A DNA stretch of 64,000 nucleotides from positions 9,796,001 through 9,860,000 of the forward strand of contig NZ_CP046172.1 in NCBI RefSeq assembly GCF_011801145.1, given 5' to 3'. Shown in pieces: positions 18,357 to 27,358 of this stretch; positions within the stretch are counted from its first letter, which is position 1, and the number at the start of each line of letters is the position of its first letter. A program made the translations under genes and the position numbers. Origin of the DNA: Nocardia arthritidis (GTDB lineage: Bacteria > Actinomycetota > Actinomycetes > Mycobacteriales > Mycobacteriaceae). The notes under the pieces were generated by a model, which was not told the DNA's origin, ran no database searches, and saw only the letters and a program-made list of their open reading frames with translations.

Positions 18357-19001
18357 ATGAAGATTGCGGTATTCGGCACCGGTGAGGTCGGTAGGCGGTT
18401 GGCGAGCAAGCTCGTCGAGCTCGGACATGCGGTGACGCTCGGCTCACGCACCGCCGACAATGCGGCGGCGAGCGAGTGGGCCCGCGAAACCGGCGGCGCA
18501 CACGGCACTTTCGCCGATGCCGCGGCCGATGCCGAGCTGATCGTCAACGCCACCGCCGGCACGGCGTCGGTGGCCGCGCTCACCGCGGCGGGCGCGGCGA
18601 ACCTGAGCGGCAAGGTGATCATCGACGTCTCGAACGGACTCGAATTCACCAGCGGCGGACCGAAACTGGTGATTCCCGAGGCCGGGAGCGTCGCGGAGGA
18701 ACTGCAGCGGGCCTTTCCGGAGGCGCGCGTGGTGAAGACGCTCAACACCATGAACAACAAGACCATGGTGGACCCGTCCCGGGTTCCCGGCCCGCACAAC
18801 GTCTTCCTGAGCGGTGACGATGCGACGGCCAAGGCCGATGTCGCCGGGCTGTTGCGGTCGTTCGGGTGGGGTTCGGAGCAGATCATCGATCTCGGCGATC
18901 TGAGCACCGCGCGAAGCACCGAACCGCTGGTCATGTTGTGGATCAACCTGTCTCGCACATTCGGCACCGAGAACATCAACCTCGCGGTGCGGCACGACTG
19001 A
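18357..19001 (+). CDS. NADPH-dependent F420 reductase-like NAD(P)-binding protein
   Basis: A 214-residue Rossmann-fold protein beginning MKIAVFGTGEVGRRLASKL, with a GxGxxG dinucleotide motif, then TLGSRTADN, VNATAG and VVKTLNTMNNK. This matches the F420H2:NADP oxidoreductase-like superfamily, whose members reduce F420, iron complexes or small carbonyls with NADPH. The ATG at 18357 is preceded by AGGAG 8 nt upstream; a TTG at 18351 is less likely. It is monocistronic and convergent with the HxlR gene. Confidence 0.85.
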   Translation: MKIAVFGTGEVGRRLASKLVELGHAVTLGSRTADNAAASEWARETGGAHGTFADAAADAELIVNATAGTASVAALTAAGAANLSGKVIIDVSNGLEFTSGGPKLVIPEAGSVAEELQRAFPEARVVKTLNTMNNKTMVDPSRVPGPHNVFLSGDDATAKADVAGLLRSFGWGSEQIIDLGDLSTARSTEPLVMLWINLSRTFGTENINLAVRHD

Positions 19002-19012
19002 GTCGAAACCCG

Positions 19013-19531
19013 TCAGCCTTTGCGCCCCGGGGCTTTCCGCCGCTTCCGTTCCCGCATGTAGTCCTCGTTCAACCGCACGCCCAGTTCCTCCAACGAAATC
19101 TCCCGTCCGCTCGCACTGCGCACCTCGACCCGCACCGGCGCACCGGTCGACTCCTCCACCAGAAGTAGCGGTGCGGGGCCCGGCTGCAGGTATTTGTCGC
19201 CCCACTGCATCAGGGCCAGCACCACCGGTAGTAGATCGCGGCCCATTTCGGTTAGGACGTACTCGTGGCGGGTGCGCTTGCCCTCCTCCTGGTACGGCTG
19301 TTTGGCGAGCAAACCGGATTCGGTCAGCTTGCGCAGCTGACTGGCGGCGGCCGCGTCGGTGATGCCGACCCGAGCGGCGAAACCGTCGAAACGTGTTGTC
19401 CCGTAATAGGCTTCGCGCAGGATCAGCAGCGCCGACCGGGTGCCGACCAGATCGAGCGCCTTGGCGATCGAGCATTCCACCGGCTTCCACGAACTCAGAT
19501 CCGCGAGCGAGCCCTCCATCACTGCTGCCAT
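19013..19531 (-). CDS. HxlR-family transcriptional regulator
   Basis: A 172-residue winged-helix regulator. The HxlR domain runs from CSIAKALDLVGTRSALLILRE through RFDGFAARVGITDAAAASQL to the wing YQEEGKRTRHEYVLTEMGRDL, then a basic tail ending RKRRKAPGRKG. HxlR proteins often sense electrophiles or redox state. It is divergent from the thiolase gene with an inverted repeat between them, so it likely controls that gene and itself. ATG 19531 is preferred; an in-frame ATG at 19564 would extend it into the inverted repeat. Confidence 0.9.
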   Translation of the reverse strand: MAAVMEGSLADLSSWKPVECSIAKALDLVGTRSALLILREAYYGTTRFDGFAARVGITDAAAASQLRKLTESGLLAKQPYQEEGKRTRHEYVLTEMGRDLLPVVLALMQWGDKYLQPGPAPLLLVEESTGAPVRVEVRSASGREISLEELGVRLNEDYMRERKRRKAPGRKG

Positions 19532-19554
19532 GACGCACATCATAGCCCAGCTGA

Positions 19555-19610
19555 CTTGCCTCAACTATCGCCAGGCGTAATCTGACTATGTGTTGATAGA
19601 GCCAGGCAAG
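19555..19610. promoter_or_regulatory. Candidate HxlR operator between divergent genes
   Basis: CTTGCCT-caa-CTATC (19555-19569) is mirrored by GATAG-agcc-AGGCAAG (19595-19610) with spacers of 3 and 4 nt. The pair sits 23 bp upstream of the HxlR start and 32 bp upstream of the thiolase start, the expected place for shared control. Confidence 0.5.
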
Positions 19611-19642
19611 GCGGCCGGGCTCTCGATCCGGAAGGAAACGCC

Positions 19643-20812
19643 ATGAGAGACGCGGTGATCGTCGAGGCGGTGCGCACCCCCATCGGCAAGGGCAAGCCCA
19701 ATGGCGCGCTGCACGATGTCAACGCGGTGGATCTGCTCGCGCACAGCCTGCGCGCGTTGATCGACCGCAGCGGTATCGATCCGGCGCTGGTCGACGACGT
19801 CATCGGCGGCATCGTCACCCAGGTCGGCGAACAGGGCATGAATATGACCCGCCGGGCGGTGCTGGCCGCGGGCTTTCCGGAATCGGTGCCCGCGACGACC
19901 GTCGACCGCCAGTGCGGCAGCAGTCAGCAGGCCATCCACTTCGCCGCACAGGGCGTTATCGCCGGGGCCTACGACATCGTGATCGCGGCGGGCGTGGAAT
20001 CGATGGGCCGAATTCCGATGGGCGCCAACCTGATCGGCTCCGACGATCCGAACGGGGCCGGATTCGCCGCGCGCTATCCGCAGGGTTGGGTCGGGCAGGG
20101 CATCAGCGCCGAACTGATCGCGGCCGAATGGGGACTGACCCGGACCCAACTCGACGAGTTCGCCCTGTCGAGCCACGAAAAGGCCGCGCTGGCAACGAAA
20201 AACGGGTTGTTCACCAGCGAGCTCGCGCCGATCAACGGGCTGGAGACCGATGAGGGCATCCGAGTCGGCAGCACACTGGAAACCCTCGCCAAGCTCAAGC
20301 CCGCGTACTACGACCCCGCGATGGCCGAACGCTTCCCGCAGATCGACTGGCGGATCACCGCGGCATCGGCGAGCCCGATCAACGACGGCAGCGCGGCGGT
20401 CCTGATCATGACCGGCGAGCGCGCCAAGGAACTCGGACTGAAGCCGCTGGCCCGGGTGCACAGCTTCGCGGTGGCCGCCGACGATCCGCTGCTGATGCTC
20501 ACCGCGCCCATTCCGGCCACGCGAAAGGTATTGCGGCGGGCCGGACTTCAGCTGTCCGATATCGATCTGGTGGAGATCAACGAGGCCTTCTCCCCGGTGG
20601 TGCTGGCCTGGGCGCACGAAACCGGCGCCGATATGCGCAAGGTGAATGTCAACGGCGGCGCCATCGCCATCGGCCACCCACTCGGCGCGTCGGGCGCGCG
20701 ATTGGCCACCACGCTGGTGCACGCGATGCGGGATCGCGGCGCCCGCTACGGCCTGCAAACCATGTGCGAGGCGGGCGGTTTGGCGAACGCCACCATCTAC
20801 GAACGCATTTGA
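19643..20812 (+). CDS. Acetyl-CoA acetyltransferase (thiolase), FadA5-like
   Basis: A 389-residue degradative or biosynthetic thiolase. The acyl-enzyme cysteine is in DRQCGSSQQA (Cys91). The other two catalytic motifs are NGGAIAIGHPLGASGA (His) and the C-terminal TMCEAGG (Cys), which has an inserted Glu compared with the usual CxGG. It resembles the steroid-associated thiolase FadA5 of mycobacteria in its GEQ and INEAF segments, but no other steroid catabolism genes are nearby. Reaction: thiolytic cleavage of, or condensation to, 3-ketoacyl-CoA. Probably regulated by the divergent HxlR protein. Confidence 0.92.
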   Translation: MRDAVIVEAVRTPIGKGKPNGALHDVNAVDLLAHSLRALIDRSGIDPALVDDVIGGIVTQVGEQGMNMTRRAVLAAGFPESVPATTVDRQCGSSQQAIHFAAQGVIAGAYDIVIAAGVESMGRIPMGANLIGSDDPNGAGFAARYPQGWVGQGISAELIAAEWGLTRTQLDEFALSSHEKAALATKNGLFTSELAPINGLETDEGIRVGSTLETLAKLKPAYYDPAMAERFPQIDWRITAASASPINDGSAAVLIMTGERAKELGLKPLARVHSFAVAADDPLLMLTAPIPATRKVLRRAGLQLSDIDLVEINEAFSPVVLAWAHETGADMRKVNVNGGAIAIGHPLGASGARLATTLVHAMRDRGARYGLQTMCEAGGLANATIYERI

Positions 20813-20819
20813 GTCGCCG

Positions 20820-20857
20820 AGGCGCGGCGTTCGGCCCACGGGCCGGGCGCCGCGCCT
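20820..20857. terminator. Hairpin downstream of the thiolase gene
   Basis: AGGCGCGGCG and CGCCGCGCCT form a 10-bp stem; a nested GGCCC/GGGCC pair fills the loop. It begins 8 nt after the stop codon. Confidence 0.65.
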
Positions 20858-20961
20858 TCGTATGTCCACGCCGAACCCGGTTCGGCTCAGCACATTTCGA
20901 GCTATCAACAAAGTGTCTAAATTAATTAGCCATTTGTAAAGTACTGCGTTATGCTGCGAAG

Positions 20962-21585
20962 GTGACCGCCCATCGAACCCCCGAGCCCGCCGACCGTGTG
21001 CGCGATGCCGAACGCACCAAGCGCTGCCTGCTGGAGGCGGCGCTCGACGAGTTCGCCGCGCACGGTTACGCCGGAGCGCGGGTGAGCGAAATCGCCGCAC
21101 GGGCGCGTGTGAACAAGCAGCTGATCACCTACTACTTCGGCGGCAAGGCCGGGCTGTACACGGCGCTACAGCGGTACTGGCAGGAGCGGGAACGCGATAT
21201 CGACGATCCCGGGCTGCCGCTCGCCGATGTCGTACTGCGCTACCTCGAGCATGTGCTGCACGACCCGCGCGGCCTGCGCCTGCTCATGTGGCGCGGACTG
21301 TCCGACGCCGAAACCCCGTCCGGCATCACCCCGATCACCGAAACCGACCTGGCCGAGGCCCGGACGCGGCAGCGGCGCGGAGAAATCGCCGCCGACCTCG
21401 ACCCGGCCGCCTACCAGCTCGCCATCCTCGGCATGGTCGCCGCGCCGGTGCTGTTACCGGCCCAGGTGCGCACGCTCTTCGGAATCGACCCGCAGACACC
21501 GGAATTCGAACGGCACTACGGCGAACAGCTGCGCCGCATCATCTCTCGTCTCGCCGAATCCAACGAACAAGGAGTACAAATATGA
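20962..21585 (+). CDS. TetR-family transcriptional regulator
   Basis: A 207-residue regulator with an N-terminal TetR helix-turn-helix (ALDEFAAHGYAGARVSEIA, then VNKQLITYYFGGKAGLY) and an all-helical ligand domain. It overlaps the next gene by 4 nt (ATGA), so it is cotranscribed with the NmrA-like oxidoreductase it probably regulates. The upstream 149 nt contain a local A/T-rich patch (about 20911-20945) in an otherwise GC-rich sequence, a plausible promoter and operator, but without a clean palindrome. Start is GTG 20962. Confidence 0.9.
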   Translation: MTAHRTPEPADRVRDAERTKRCLLEAALDEFAAHGYAGARVSEIAARARVNKQLITYYFGGKAGLYTALQRYWQERERDIDDPGLPLADVVLRYLEHVLHDPRGLRLLMWRGLSDAETPSGITPITETDLAEARTRQRRGEIAADLDPAAYQLAILGMVAAPVLLPAQVRTLFGIDPQTPEFERHYGEQLRRIISRLAESNEQGVQI

Positions 21586-22385
21586 CCTACCTGGTCACCG
21601 GTGCCGGTGGCGGTGTCGGCCGCGCCGTCATCGAAACGCTGCGCACAGCCGGAAAACCCGTGCGGGCCACCAGCTCTCACCCGGATCGAGTCGAACTGCC
21701 AGACGGTGTCGAGCTGATCGGTCTCGACTTCACCGACCCGGACGCGGTCGCGGCCGCGCTGGACGGCGTGGACAAAGTGTTCCTGTACGCGCTCGACGAG
21801 GGCATCGAGAACTTCATCGCCGGGGCGCGGTCCGCGGGCGTCGAACATATCGTGCTGCTGTCGTCGATCGCCGCGGCGAACGACCAAAATCCGATCGGCG
21901 CAAGACATGTCGTGGTCGAGCGCCCGCTGCTCGCATCGGGGCTGCCGGTGACGATCCTGCGGCCGGGCGCCTTCGCCGCCAATGCCCGGCAGTGGTTCCC
22001 CTCGATCAAGGCCGAACGCGTTGTGCGCCTTCCCTTTCCGGATCTGCAGCTCACCCCCATCCACGAGGCCGATCTGGCGGATGCCGCGATCGCCGCGCTG
22101 GACGACCCGGCGCACGCGGGCAAGATCTATCCGCTCACCGGGCCCGAATCGCTGACGCACCGCCAGCAGGTCGACGCCATCGCCGCCGCGCTGGGCGAAC
22201 CGGTCGAGCTGGTCGAACTGAGCTACGAGCAGGCCAAGGAGTTCTACTGGCAGCCGGTGCTCGACCTGTGGGCGAAGGCGGGAACCGGACCGAGCCCGGT
22301 CGGCCCCACCGCCGAATCGGTGACCGGAAAACCGGCACGCACCTTCGCCCAGTGGGCAATCGACCACGTAGCCGAATTCCGCTGA
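21582..22385 (+). CDS. NmrA/NAD(P)H-binding atypical SDR
   Basis: A 267-residue Rossmann-fold protein beginning MTYLVTGAGGGVGRAVIETL. It contains VFLYALDEGIENFIAGARSAG and LLSSIAA but lacks the YxxxK pair of classical SDRs. NmrA-like proteins bind NAD(P) as quinone reductases (QorB/AzoB-like) or redox sensors. It is translationally coupled to the TetR gene (ATGA). AAGGAG lies 8 nt before the ATG. Regulated quinone or xenobiotic reduction is a reasonable inference. Confidence 0.85.
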   Translation: MTYLVTGAGGGVGRAVIETLRTAGKPVRATSSHPDRVELPDGVELIGLDFTDPDAVAAALDGVDKVFLYALDEGIENFIAGARSAGVEHIVLLSSIAAANDQNPIGARHVVVERPLLASGLPVTILRPGAFAANARQWFPSIKAERVVRLPFPDLQLTPIHEADLADAAIAALDDPAHAGKIYPLTGPESLTHRQQVDAIAAALGEPVELVELSYEQAKEFYWQPVLDLWAKAGTGPSPVGPTAESVTGKPARTFAQWAIDHVAEFR

Positions 22386-22458
22386 CCTTCCTGACGCTGG
22401 GCATCCGCTCCCGGCCATGCGAAGTCCGAGGACGGCTGTGCCCGTTAAGCTGGCGGCG

Positions 22459-23445
22459 ATGATCGAGCCGACCGCCAGCCTCGTGTACGCCGTCCCGCTG
22501 CGGACCCGCTTCCGCGGCATCACCGTGCGGGAGGGGATGCTGATCGAGGGTCCGCTCGGCTGGGGTGAATTCTGCCCGTTCCCCGAGTACGACGATCGGG
22601 AGGCGGCGGGCTGGCTGGCCACCGCGCTCGAACAGATCGCCGTCGGGTGGCCGGAACCGGTGCGCGACCGGATTCCGGTCAATTGCACGGTGCCCGCGGT
22701 GGATCCGGAGCGCGCGCACGCCATCGTCACCGGTTCGGGCTGCCGCACCGCCAAGGTGAAGATCGCCGACCACCCGGATTCGCTGCCCGAGGATCTGGCC
22801 CGGGTCGAGGCGGTCAGGGACGCGCTGGGGCCCGCCGGCGCGGTCCGGGTGGATGCCAACGCGGTATGGGATGTCGAAACCGCGGTCGCCGATATCCGGG
22901 AAATCGACCGGGCCGCAGGCGGTTTGGAATACGTCGAGCAACCATGCCGCACCATCGACGAACTCGCCGAGGTGCGTCGCCGGGTGGATGTCCGCATCGC
23001 CGCCGACGAATCCATCCGTCGCGCGGAGGATCCGCTGCGGGTCGCGGTCGCGGGCGCCGCCGATATCGCGGTGATCAAATGCACGCCGCTGGGCGGGGTT
23101 CGGCGCGCCCTCCGGGTGGCCGCCGCGGCCGGACTGCCCTGCGTCGTCTCCTCGGCGCTGGAGACCAGCGTCGGGCTGGCCGCGCAACTGGCGCTGGCCG
23201 CCGCACTGCCGGAACTCGAATTCGCCTGCGGCCTGGGCACTTTATCCCTGTTCACCGGCGATCTGGTGACCGACTCGCTGCGCCAGGTCGACGGATACCT
23301 CACCGTGCCGCGCACCGCCCCGGCCCCCGACCCCGGCCTGATCGAGAAGTACCGTCATCCCGATCCCGAGCGGGTCGACTGGTGGCACAAACGACTGGCC
23401 CGTGTGCTGCCACTCGCCCAAGAAATCCTGCTTCCGGCAAAGTAG
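22459..23445 (+). CDS. menC: o-Succinylbenzoate synthase
   Basis: A 328-residue enolase-superfamily enzyme of menaquinone synthesis that dehydrates SHCHC to o-succinylbenzoate. Catalytic lysines are in TAKVKIADH (Lys99 and Lys101). Metal ligands are in RVDANAVWD (Asp132), LEYVEQPC (Glu160) and IAADESIR (Asp183), and the second lysine is in AVIKCTPLGG (Lys207). The sequence follows the mycobacterial MenC pattern, including RFRGITxRE and GxGWGEF. ATG 22459 gives the usual length; an upstream in-frame ATG at 22417 is less likely. No other men genes are in the window. Confidence 0.93.
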   Translation: MIEPTASLVYAVPLRTRFRGITVREGMLIEGPLGWGEFCPFPEYDDREAAGWLATALEQIAVGWPEPVRDRIPVNCTVPAVDPERAHAIVTGSGCRTAKVKIADHPDSLPEDLARVEAVRDALGPAGAVRVDANAVWDVETAVADIREIDRAAGGLEYVEQPCRTIDELAEVRRRVDVRIAADESIRRAEDPLRVAVAGAADIAVIKCTPLGGVRRALRVAAAAGLPCVVSSALETSVGLAAQLALAAALPELEFACGLGTLSLFTGDLVTDSLRQVDGYLTVPRTAPAPDPGLIEKYRHPDPERVDWWHKRLARVLPLAQEILLPAK

Positions 23446-23554
23446 CCGGATAGTAGCGCCCGCTTCCCCGGCAGAGCGGCAAAGGGACCCGAGGACTCAG
23501 CAGATCCCAACCCACTACGCGACTGGCGCATATTCCGGTTCATCCGAAACCGGA

Positions 23555-24061
23555 TCAGCCGATCTCCACCCCGCACCCGAGCATTGTGGTGCGCAGCAGC
23601 AGCGCGGCCTCCGGCCCGATCACGCCATCGACCAATTCGAGATACCGCGAACAGAATTCGGGTCCGTGCGGGGCGACCTCGGCGGGATCCGGCTCCAGAT
23701 GATGGGTCAGCTCGTGCAGCACGACGAGTTCCCGTAGCGCCCAGGCGGTTCCGCCGGAGTGCAGCGGGACGGCGAGCACTCCATCGGCCGTCTCGTAGTG
23801 CGCCGCCGTCGCACCGGCGCGAGCGCGCACCCGAACCGTTACCGCGGCCCGCTCCCATTGCGCCCTAACCCAATTCAAGGCCAACACCTTGTCGGCGTAG
23901 CTCTGCACCGACGCGACCGACGCGAACCGGCGCTCGATCGGCAGGGTCAGCTGCGAACCGTACAGCTCGACGGTGCGGTTGCCGTATTCGTCGGCCCGGT
24001 CGAAAACCCCACGGACCAACTGTTCGGCGTCATACACCTTGGCGCGCTGCGCATCCCGCAC
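23555..24061 (-). CDS. Predicted zinc metallohydrolase, TIGR04338-like
   Basis: A 168-residue protein with a clear zincin motif, HELTHH (116-121), followed by His132 in PHGPEF. This is the gluzincin/metzincin-like arrangement HExxHx(10)H. It resembles the actinobacterial TIGR04338 putative metallohydrolases. The start GTG overlaps the stop of the DUF2786 gene by 1 nt (TAGTG), so the two are translationally coupled and probably cooperate. No signal peptide is visible, so it should act in the cytoplasm. Substrate unknown. Confidence 0.85.
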   Translation of the reverse strand: MRDAQRAKVYDAEQLVRGVFDRADEYGNRTVELYGSQLTLPIERRFASVASVQSYADKVLALNWVRAQWERAAVTVRVRARAGATAAHYETADGVLAVPLHSGGTAWALRELVVLHELTHHLEPDPAEVAPHGPEFCSRYLELVDGVIGPEAALLLRTTMLGCGVEIG

Positions 24062-24906
24062 TACCCGTCGCTCCCCGACGTCAATTGTCCCCTGGCGGAA
24101 CCGAGTTCGGGTGAATTTCCCAGTCGCGCCGCCTTGCCCGCCCGGTCGCCGGCCCGTCGCGCCGCCGCCGAATGTCCCGCCGACGCGGCCGGTCCGCGCC
24201 AGGTGCCCCGCGCCTCCGAGGTGCTGCGATAGAAGTCGGTGAGCTCGATCTCCTTGTTGCGCAAGGCGAGTGCGGTGCCGGTCGAGCCGGCGGCCTCGGG
24301 CACCGCCTCCGCCTCGACCTCGGCCTTCACCTCGGCCAACCGCTTGCCGATGCGCGCGGCGAAGGCCATCTGGAAATTCAGCCGTGCCGTCACCGCCGCC
24401 ACCGGCGCCTGCACCCGCCGCTCGACCGTTCTGCCCCAACGCTTTTCGACAACGATCTTCTCGACGGTCGCGGACCGGTACTGCCCGGATTTGATGTAGT
24501 GATCCGAGGCTCGGACCATCTGCACCAGCAAGCTGGTGTAAAGCGCCTCGCACGTATCGATATCGGAATCGAATCCGTACGCGTAGACCTGGGTCGAGGT
24601 GCGGGCAACATCACAGCGCACGTCGTTCGCGTGCGCGATGGCCACGAAAAGCTGGACGTAGGTTCGCAATCCCTTCTTGCCCGGCTCGCCGATCGGGATC
24701 ACCCGCTGCACCGGCGTCGGCCGCCGCTCCCGGCCCGCGACGTGCGCACGCGCCACCGCCAGGTCGATCGACGACCGGGTGGCGAGCCGTTGCGCCGCCG
24801 CGAGAAACGCCTCGGCCTCGTGCTCGTTATCGGTCGATTCGGCCTGGCGCAAGAGCCCGCCGATGCGGGTGAGCATCCGGTCGGGAACCGCGTTGGGCGA
24901 AGTCAT
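24061..24906 (-). CDS. DUF2786-domain protein
   Basis: A 281-residue cytoplasmic protein. The N-terminal part MLTRIGGLLRQAESTDNEHEAEAFLAAAQ is a DUF2786-type helical hairpin, which in phage and bacterial proteins often accompanies SprT-like or other metallopeptidase domains. The middle (about 85-170) carries a second conserved region with CDVARTSTQVYAYGFDSD. The tail is basic and Ala-rich. It is cotranscribed with the downstream metallohydrolase. Function unknown; a role with the protease-like partner is inferred from coupling. Confidence 0.8.
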   Translation of the reverse strand: MTSPNAVPDRMLTRIGGLLRQAESTDNEHEAEAFLAAAQRLATRSSIDLAVARAHVAGRERRPTPVQRVIPIGEPGKKGLRTYVQLFVAIAHANDVRCDVARTSTQVYAYGFDSDIDTCEALYTSLLVQMVRASDHYIKSGQYRSATVEKIVVEKRWGRTVERRVQAPVAAVTARLNFQMAFAARIGKRLAEVKAEVEAEAVPEAAGSTGTALALRNKEIELTDFYRSTSEARGTWRGPAASAGHSAAARRAGDRAGKAARLGNSPELGSARGQLTSGSDG

Positions 24907-25030
24907 CGACAGTCAGATTAGCCAGACTTTCCAGTGCAATTCCGACAAGGCAGATGAACACCATGTATCTTGCCTTGTGCACCGGCATTGGGTGTGCTGC
25001 TGCTCACGTCTCGATACTGGAGAGTTCGCG

Positions 25031-26323
25031 ATGGCCTTGAAGAAGTCCCTACGTTGGTCGCTCGTGCCGCGAGTCGCGGGTGCGGTGGCCGCGGCGGCGT
25101 TGTTGACGCCGATGTTCACCGCCTGCTCCAGCAACAGCGGCGGAAACCCGCAGAGCCAGAACCTGAACGACCGCGGCCCGATCACCTATGTGGAGGGCAA
25201 GGACACCACCGAAACCGGTGCTGTCAAACAGCTCATCGAGCGCTGGAACGCCGCGCATCCGAGCGAGCAGGTGACGTTCAAGGAGCAGTCGAACGATGCC
25301 TCGCAGCAATACGACGACCTGGTCGAGCACATGCGCTCCAAGCAGTCCAGCTACGACGTCGTCGCGCTCGACGTGCCGTGGACCGCGGAGTTCGCGGCCA
25401 AGGGCTGGATTCAGCCGCTGAAGGACAATTTCTCGATCGACACCTCGGCGCTGCTGCAGCCGCCGGTCACCAGCGCCACCTACAACGGCACGCTGTACGC
25501 CGCGCCGCGAAACACCAACGGCGGCCTGCTGTACTACCGCAAGGACCTGGTGCCGACCCCGCCGAAGACCTGGAAGGAAATGCTCGGCGACTGCCAGATC
25601 GCACAGCAGCACAATATCGGCTGCTACGCAGGGCAATTCGCGTCCTACGAGGGTCTGACGGTGAATGTGGCCGAGGTGATCAACGCATTCGGCGGCAGCT
25701 TCGTCGGTCCCGACGGCCGCAAGCCGACGGTGAACAGCCAGCAGTCCAAGAACGGTCTGAAGACGCTGGTCGACGCGTACAAGAACGGCGACATCCCCAA
25801 GGAAGCCATCACCTACAAGGAGCCGGAGAGCCAGGACGCCTTCGAACAGGGCAAGCTGCTGTTCCTGCGCACCTGGCCGAGCTTCTACGGCCCGGCCGGT
25901 AGCGATGCCTCCGCGGTGAAGGACAAGTTCGGCGTCGCGCCGCTGCCCGGCGAGAACGGCGTCGGCGCCTCGACGCTCGGCGGCTACAACGCGGCCATCA
26001 GCGTGTACTCCAAGCACAAGGCGACGGCGCTCGACTTCCTGCGCTTCCTGATCAGTGAGGACGCCCAGCACATCGTCGCGACCGGCGCACTGCCCTCGGT
26101 GCGCGCATCGCAGTACGACGACCCGGCCCTCATCGCCAAGATGCCGTACCTGCCCGCGCTGAAGGAGTCGATCGCCAGCGCCGTTCCGCGCCCGGTCACC
26201 CCGTTCTACTCGGCCGTTTCGAAGGCCATCCAGGACAATGCCTATGCGGCACTGCAGGGCACCAAATCGGTCGACGACGCCATCACCGGAATGGAAAAGG
26301 GCATTTCGGCGGCGGGATCGTAA
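25031..26323 (+). CDS. Sugar ABC transporter substrate-binding lipoprotein, LpqY-like
   Basis: A 430-residue family 1 solute-binding protein. The signal ends in the lipobox FTAC (Cys34), so it is a lipid-anchored receptor. The segment VVALDVPWTAEFAAKGWIQPL closely resembles the corresponding part of mycobacterial LpqY, the trehalose receptor, and AAPRNTNGGLLYYRKDL is also LpqY-like. It delivers a sugar, perhaps trehalose, to the two permeases encoded next. ATG 25031 has GGAGAG 6 nt upstream. It heads the importer operon. Confidence 0.9.
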   Translation: MALKKSLRWSLVPRVAGAVAAAALLTPMFTACSSNSGGNPQSQNLNDRGPITYVEGKDTTETGAVKQLIERWNAAHPSEQVTFKEQSNDASQQYDDLVEHMRSKQSSYDVVALDVPWTAEFAAKGWIQPLKDNFSIDTSALLQPPVTSATYNGTLYAAPRNTNGGLLYYRKDLVPTPPKTWKEMLGDCQIAQQHNIGCYAGQFASYEGLTVNVAEVINAFGGSFVGPDGRKPTVNSQQSKNGLKTLVDAYKNGDIPKEAITYKEPESQDAFEQGKLLFLRTWPSFYGPAGSDASAVKDKFGVAPLPGENGVGASTLGGYNAAISVYSKHKATALDFLRFLISEDAQHIVATGALPSVRASQYDDPALIAKMPYLPALKESIASAVPRPVTPFYSAVSKAIQDNAYAALQGTKSVDDAITGMEKGISAAGS

Positions 26324-26373
26324 GCTGACGGAATGATCAGCGGACCCGACCAACCCGTAGGAGAGAGATAACG

Positions 26374-27357
26374 GTGTCGGATCCTTCGGGAACGGCGTCA
26401 CGCGCGTCGGCATTTGTTTTGGAACTGCGGCGCTCGGGCCGGGCATGGCTTTTCGTGACGCCGGTGCTCATCGCGCTGGCCGTCGTGGTCGGCTACCCGG
26501 TCACCCGGGCGATCTGGATGTCCTTCCAGAAGGACTCCGGACTCGATCAGGCGACCGGGATGTTCGTCGAGGGCGGCGGCGCCGGCTTCTCGAACTACAC
26601 CCACTGGCTGCTGCAGCAGTGCCAGGTCGCGGGTGAGACCACGTCCTGCCCGACCGGCAATCTCGGTTCGGCGTTCTGGTCGTCGATCGGGGTCACCCTG
26701 CTGTTCGCGGTGGTCACCGTGACGCTGGAGGCCACCATCGGCCTCGGCATGGCGATGATCATGGGCAAGACCTTCCGCGGCCGGGCGCTGCTGCGCGCCG
26801 CGGTGCTCATCCCGTGGGCCATCCCGACCGCGGTGACCGCGCGGTTGTGGGAGTTCATGTTCCAGTACAACGGCGTAGTGAACCGGGTGCTCGGTACGCA
26901 CATCCTGTGGACGACAGATCCGTTCTTCTCGCGGGTCGCGGTGATCGTCGCCGACGTGTGGAAGACCACCCCGTTCATGGCGCTGCTGATTCTGGCCGGC
27001 CTGCAGGTGATTCCGGGCGACGTGTACGAGGCGGCCAGGGTGGACGGCGCCTCGGCCTGGCAGCGGTTCACCCAGATCACCCTGCCGCTGTTGAAACCCG
27101 CGCTGCTGGTCGCGGTGCTGTTCCGCACGATGGACGCGCTGCGGCTGTACGACCTGCCCGCGATCATGACGCTGGGCAATCCGAGCACCCGAACCGTCTC
27201 GATCCTGGTCGTCGATCAGGTGCGGCAGGGCCCGAACAGCGCGGCGGCACTGTCCACCCTCACCTTCCTGATGATCTTCGCGGTGGCCTTCGTGCTGGTG
27301 AAGGTCTTGGGCGCGAACGCCGTCCGGACCCAGGAAGCGCAGCGGGAGGCGCACTGA
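26374..27357 (+). CDS. Sugar ABC transporter permease, SugA/MalF-like
   Basis: A 327-residue inner-membrane permease with six or more transmembrane segments. The ATPase-docking EAA loop is EAARVDGASAWQRFTQITLP. A periplasmic insertion with two cysteines (CQVAGETTSCP) sits in the first loop. It starts at GTG 26374 with GGAGAG upstream and is followed after 1 nt by the second permease. It forms the translocation pore with that protein for the sugar bound by the LpqY-like receptor. Confidence 0.92.
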   Translation: MSDPSGTASRASAFVLELRRSGRAWLFVTPVLIALAVVVGYPVTRAIWMSFQKDSGLDQATGMFVEGGGAGFSNYTHWLLQQCQVAGETTSCPTGNLGSAFWSSIGVTLLFAVVTVTLEATIGLGMAMIMGKTFRGRALLRAAVLIPWAIPTAVTARLWEFMFQYNGVVNRVLGTHILWTTDPFFSRVAVIVADVWKTTPFMALLILAGLQVIPGDVYEAARVDGASAWQRFTQITLPLLKPALLVAVLFRTMDALRLYDLPAIMTLGNPSTRTVSILVVDQVRQGPNSAAALSTLTFLMIFAVAFVLVKVLGANAVRTQEAQREAH

Positions 27358-27358
27358 T

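Noticed and set aside
19643..20812. Steroid catabolism cluster, based on the FadA5-like thiolase
   Set aside because: No KstR-type regulator, other fad/hsa genes or dioxygenases lie nearby; the thiolase stands alone with an HxlR regulator.
21516..23315. 599-codon minus-strand frame across TetR, NmrA-like and menC genes
   Set aside because: It spans three well-supported plus-strand genes and shows only low-complexity Ser/Arg/Thr composition.
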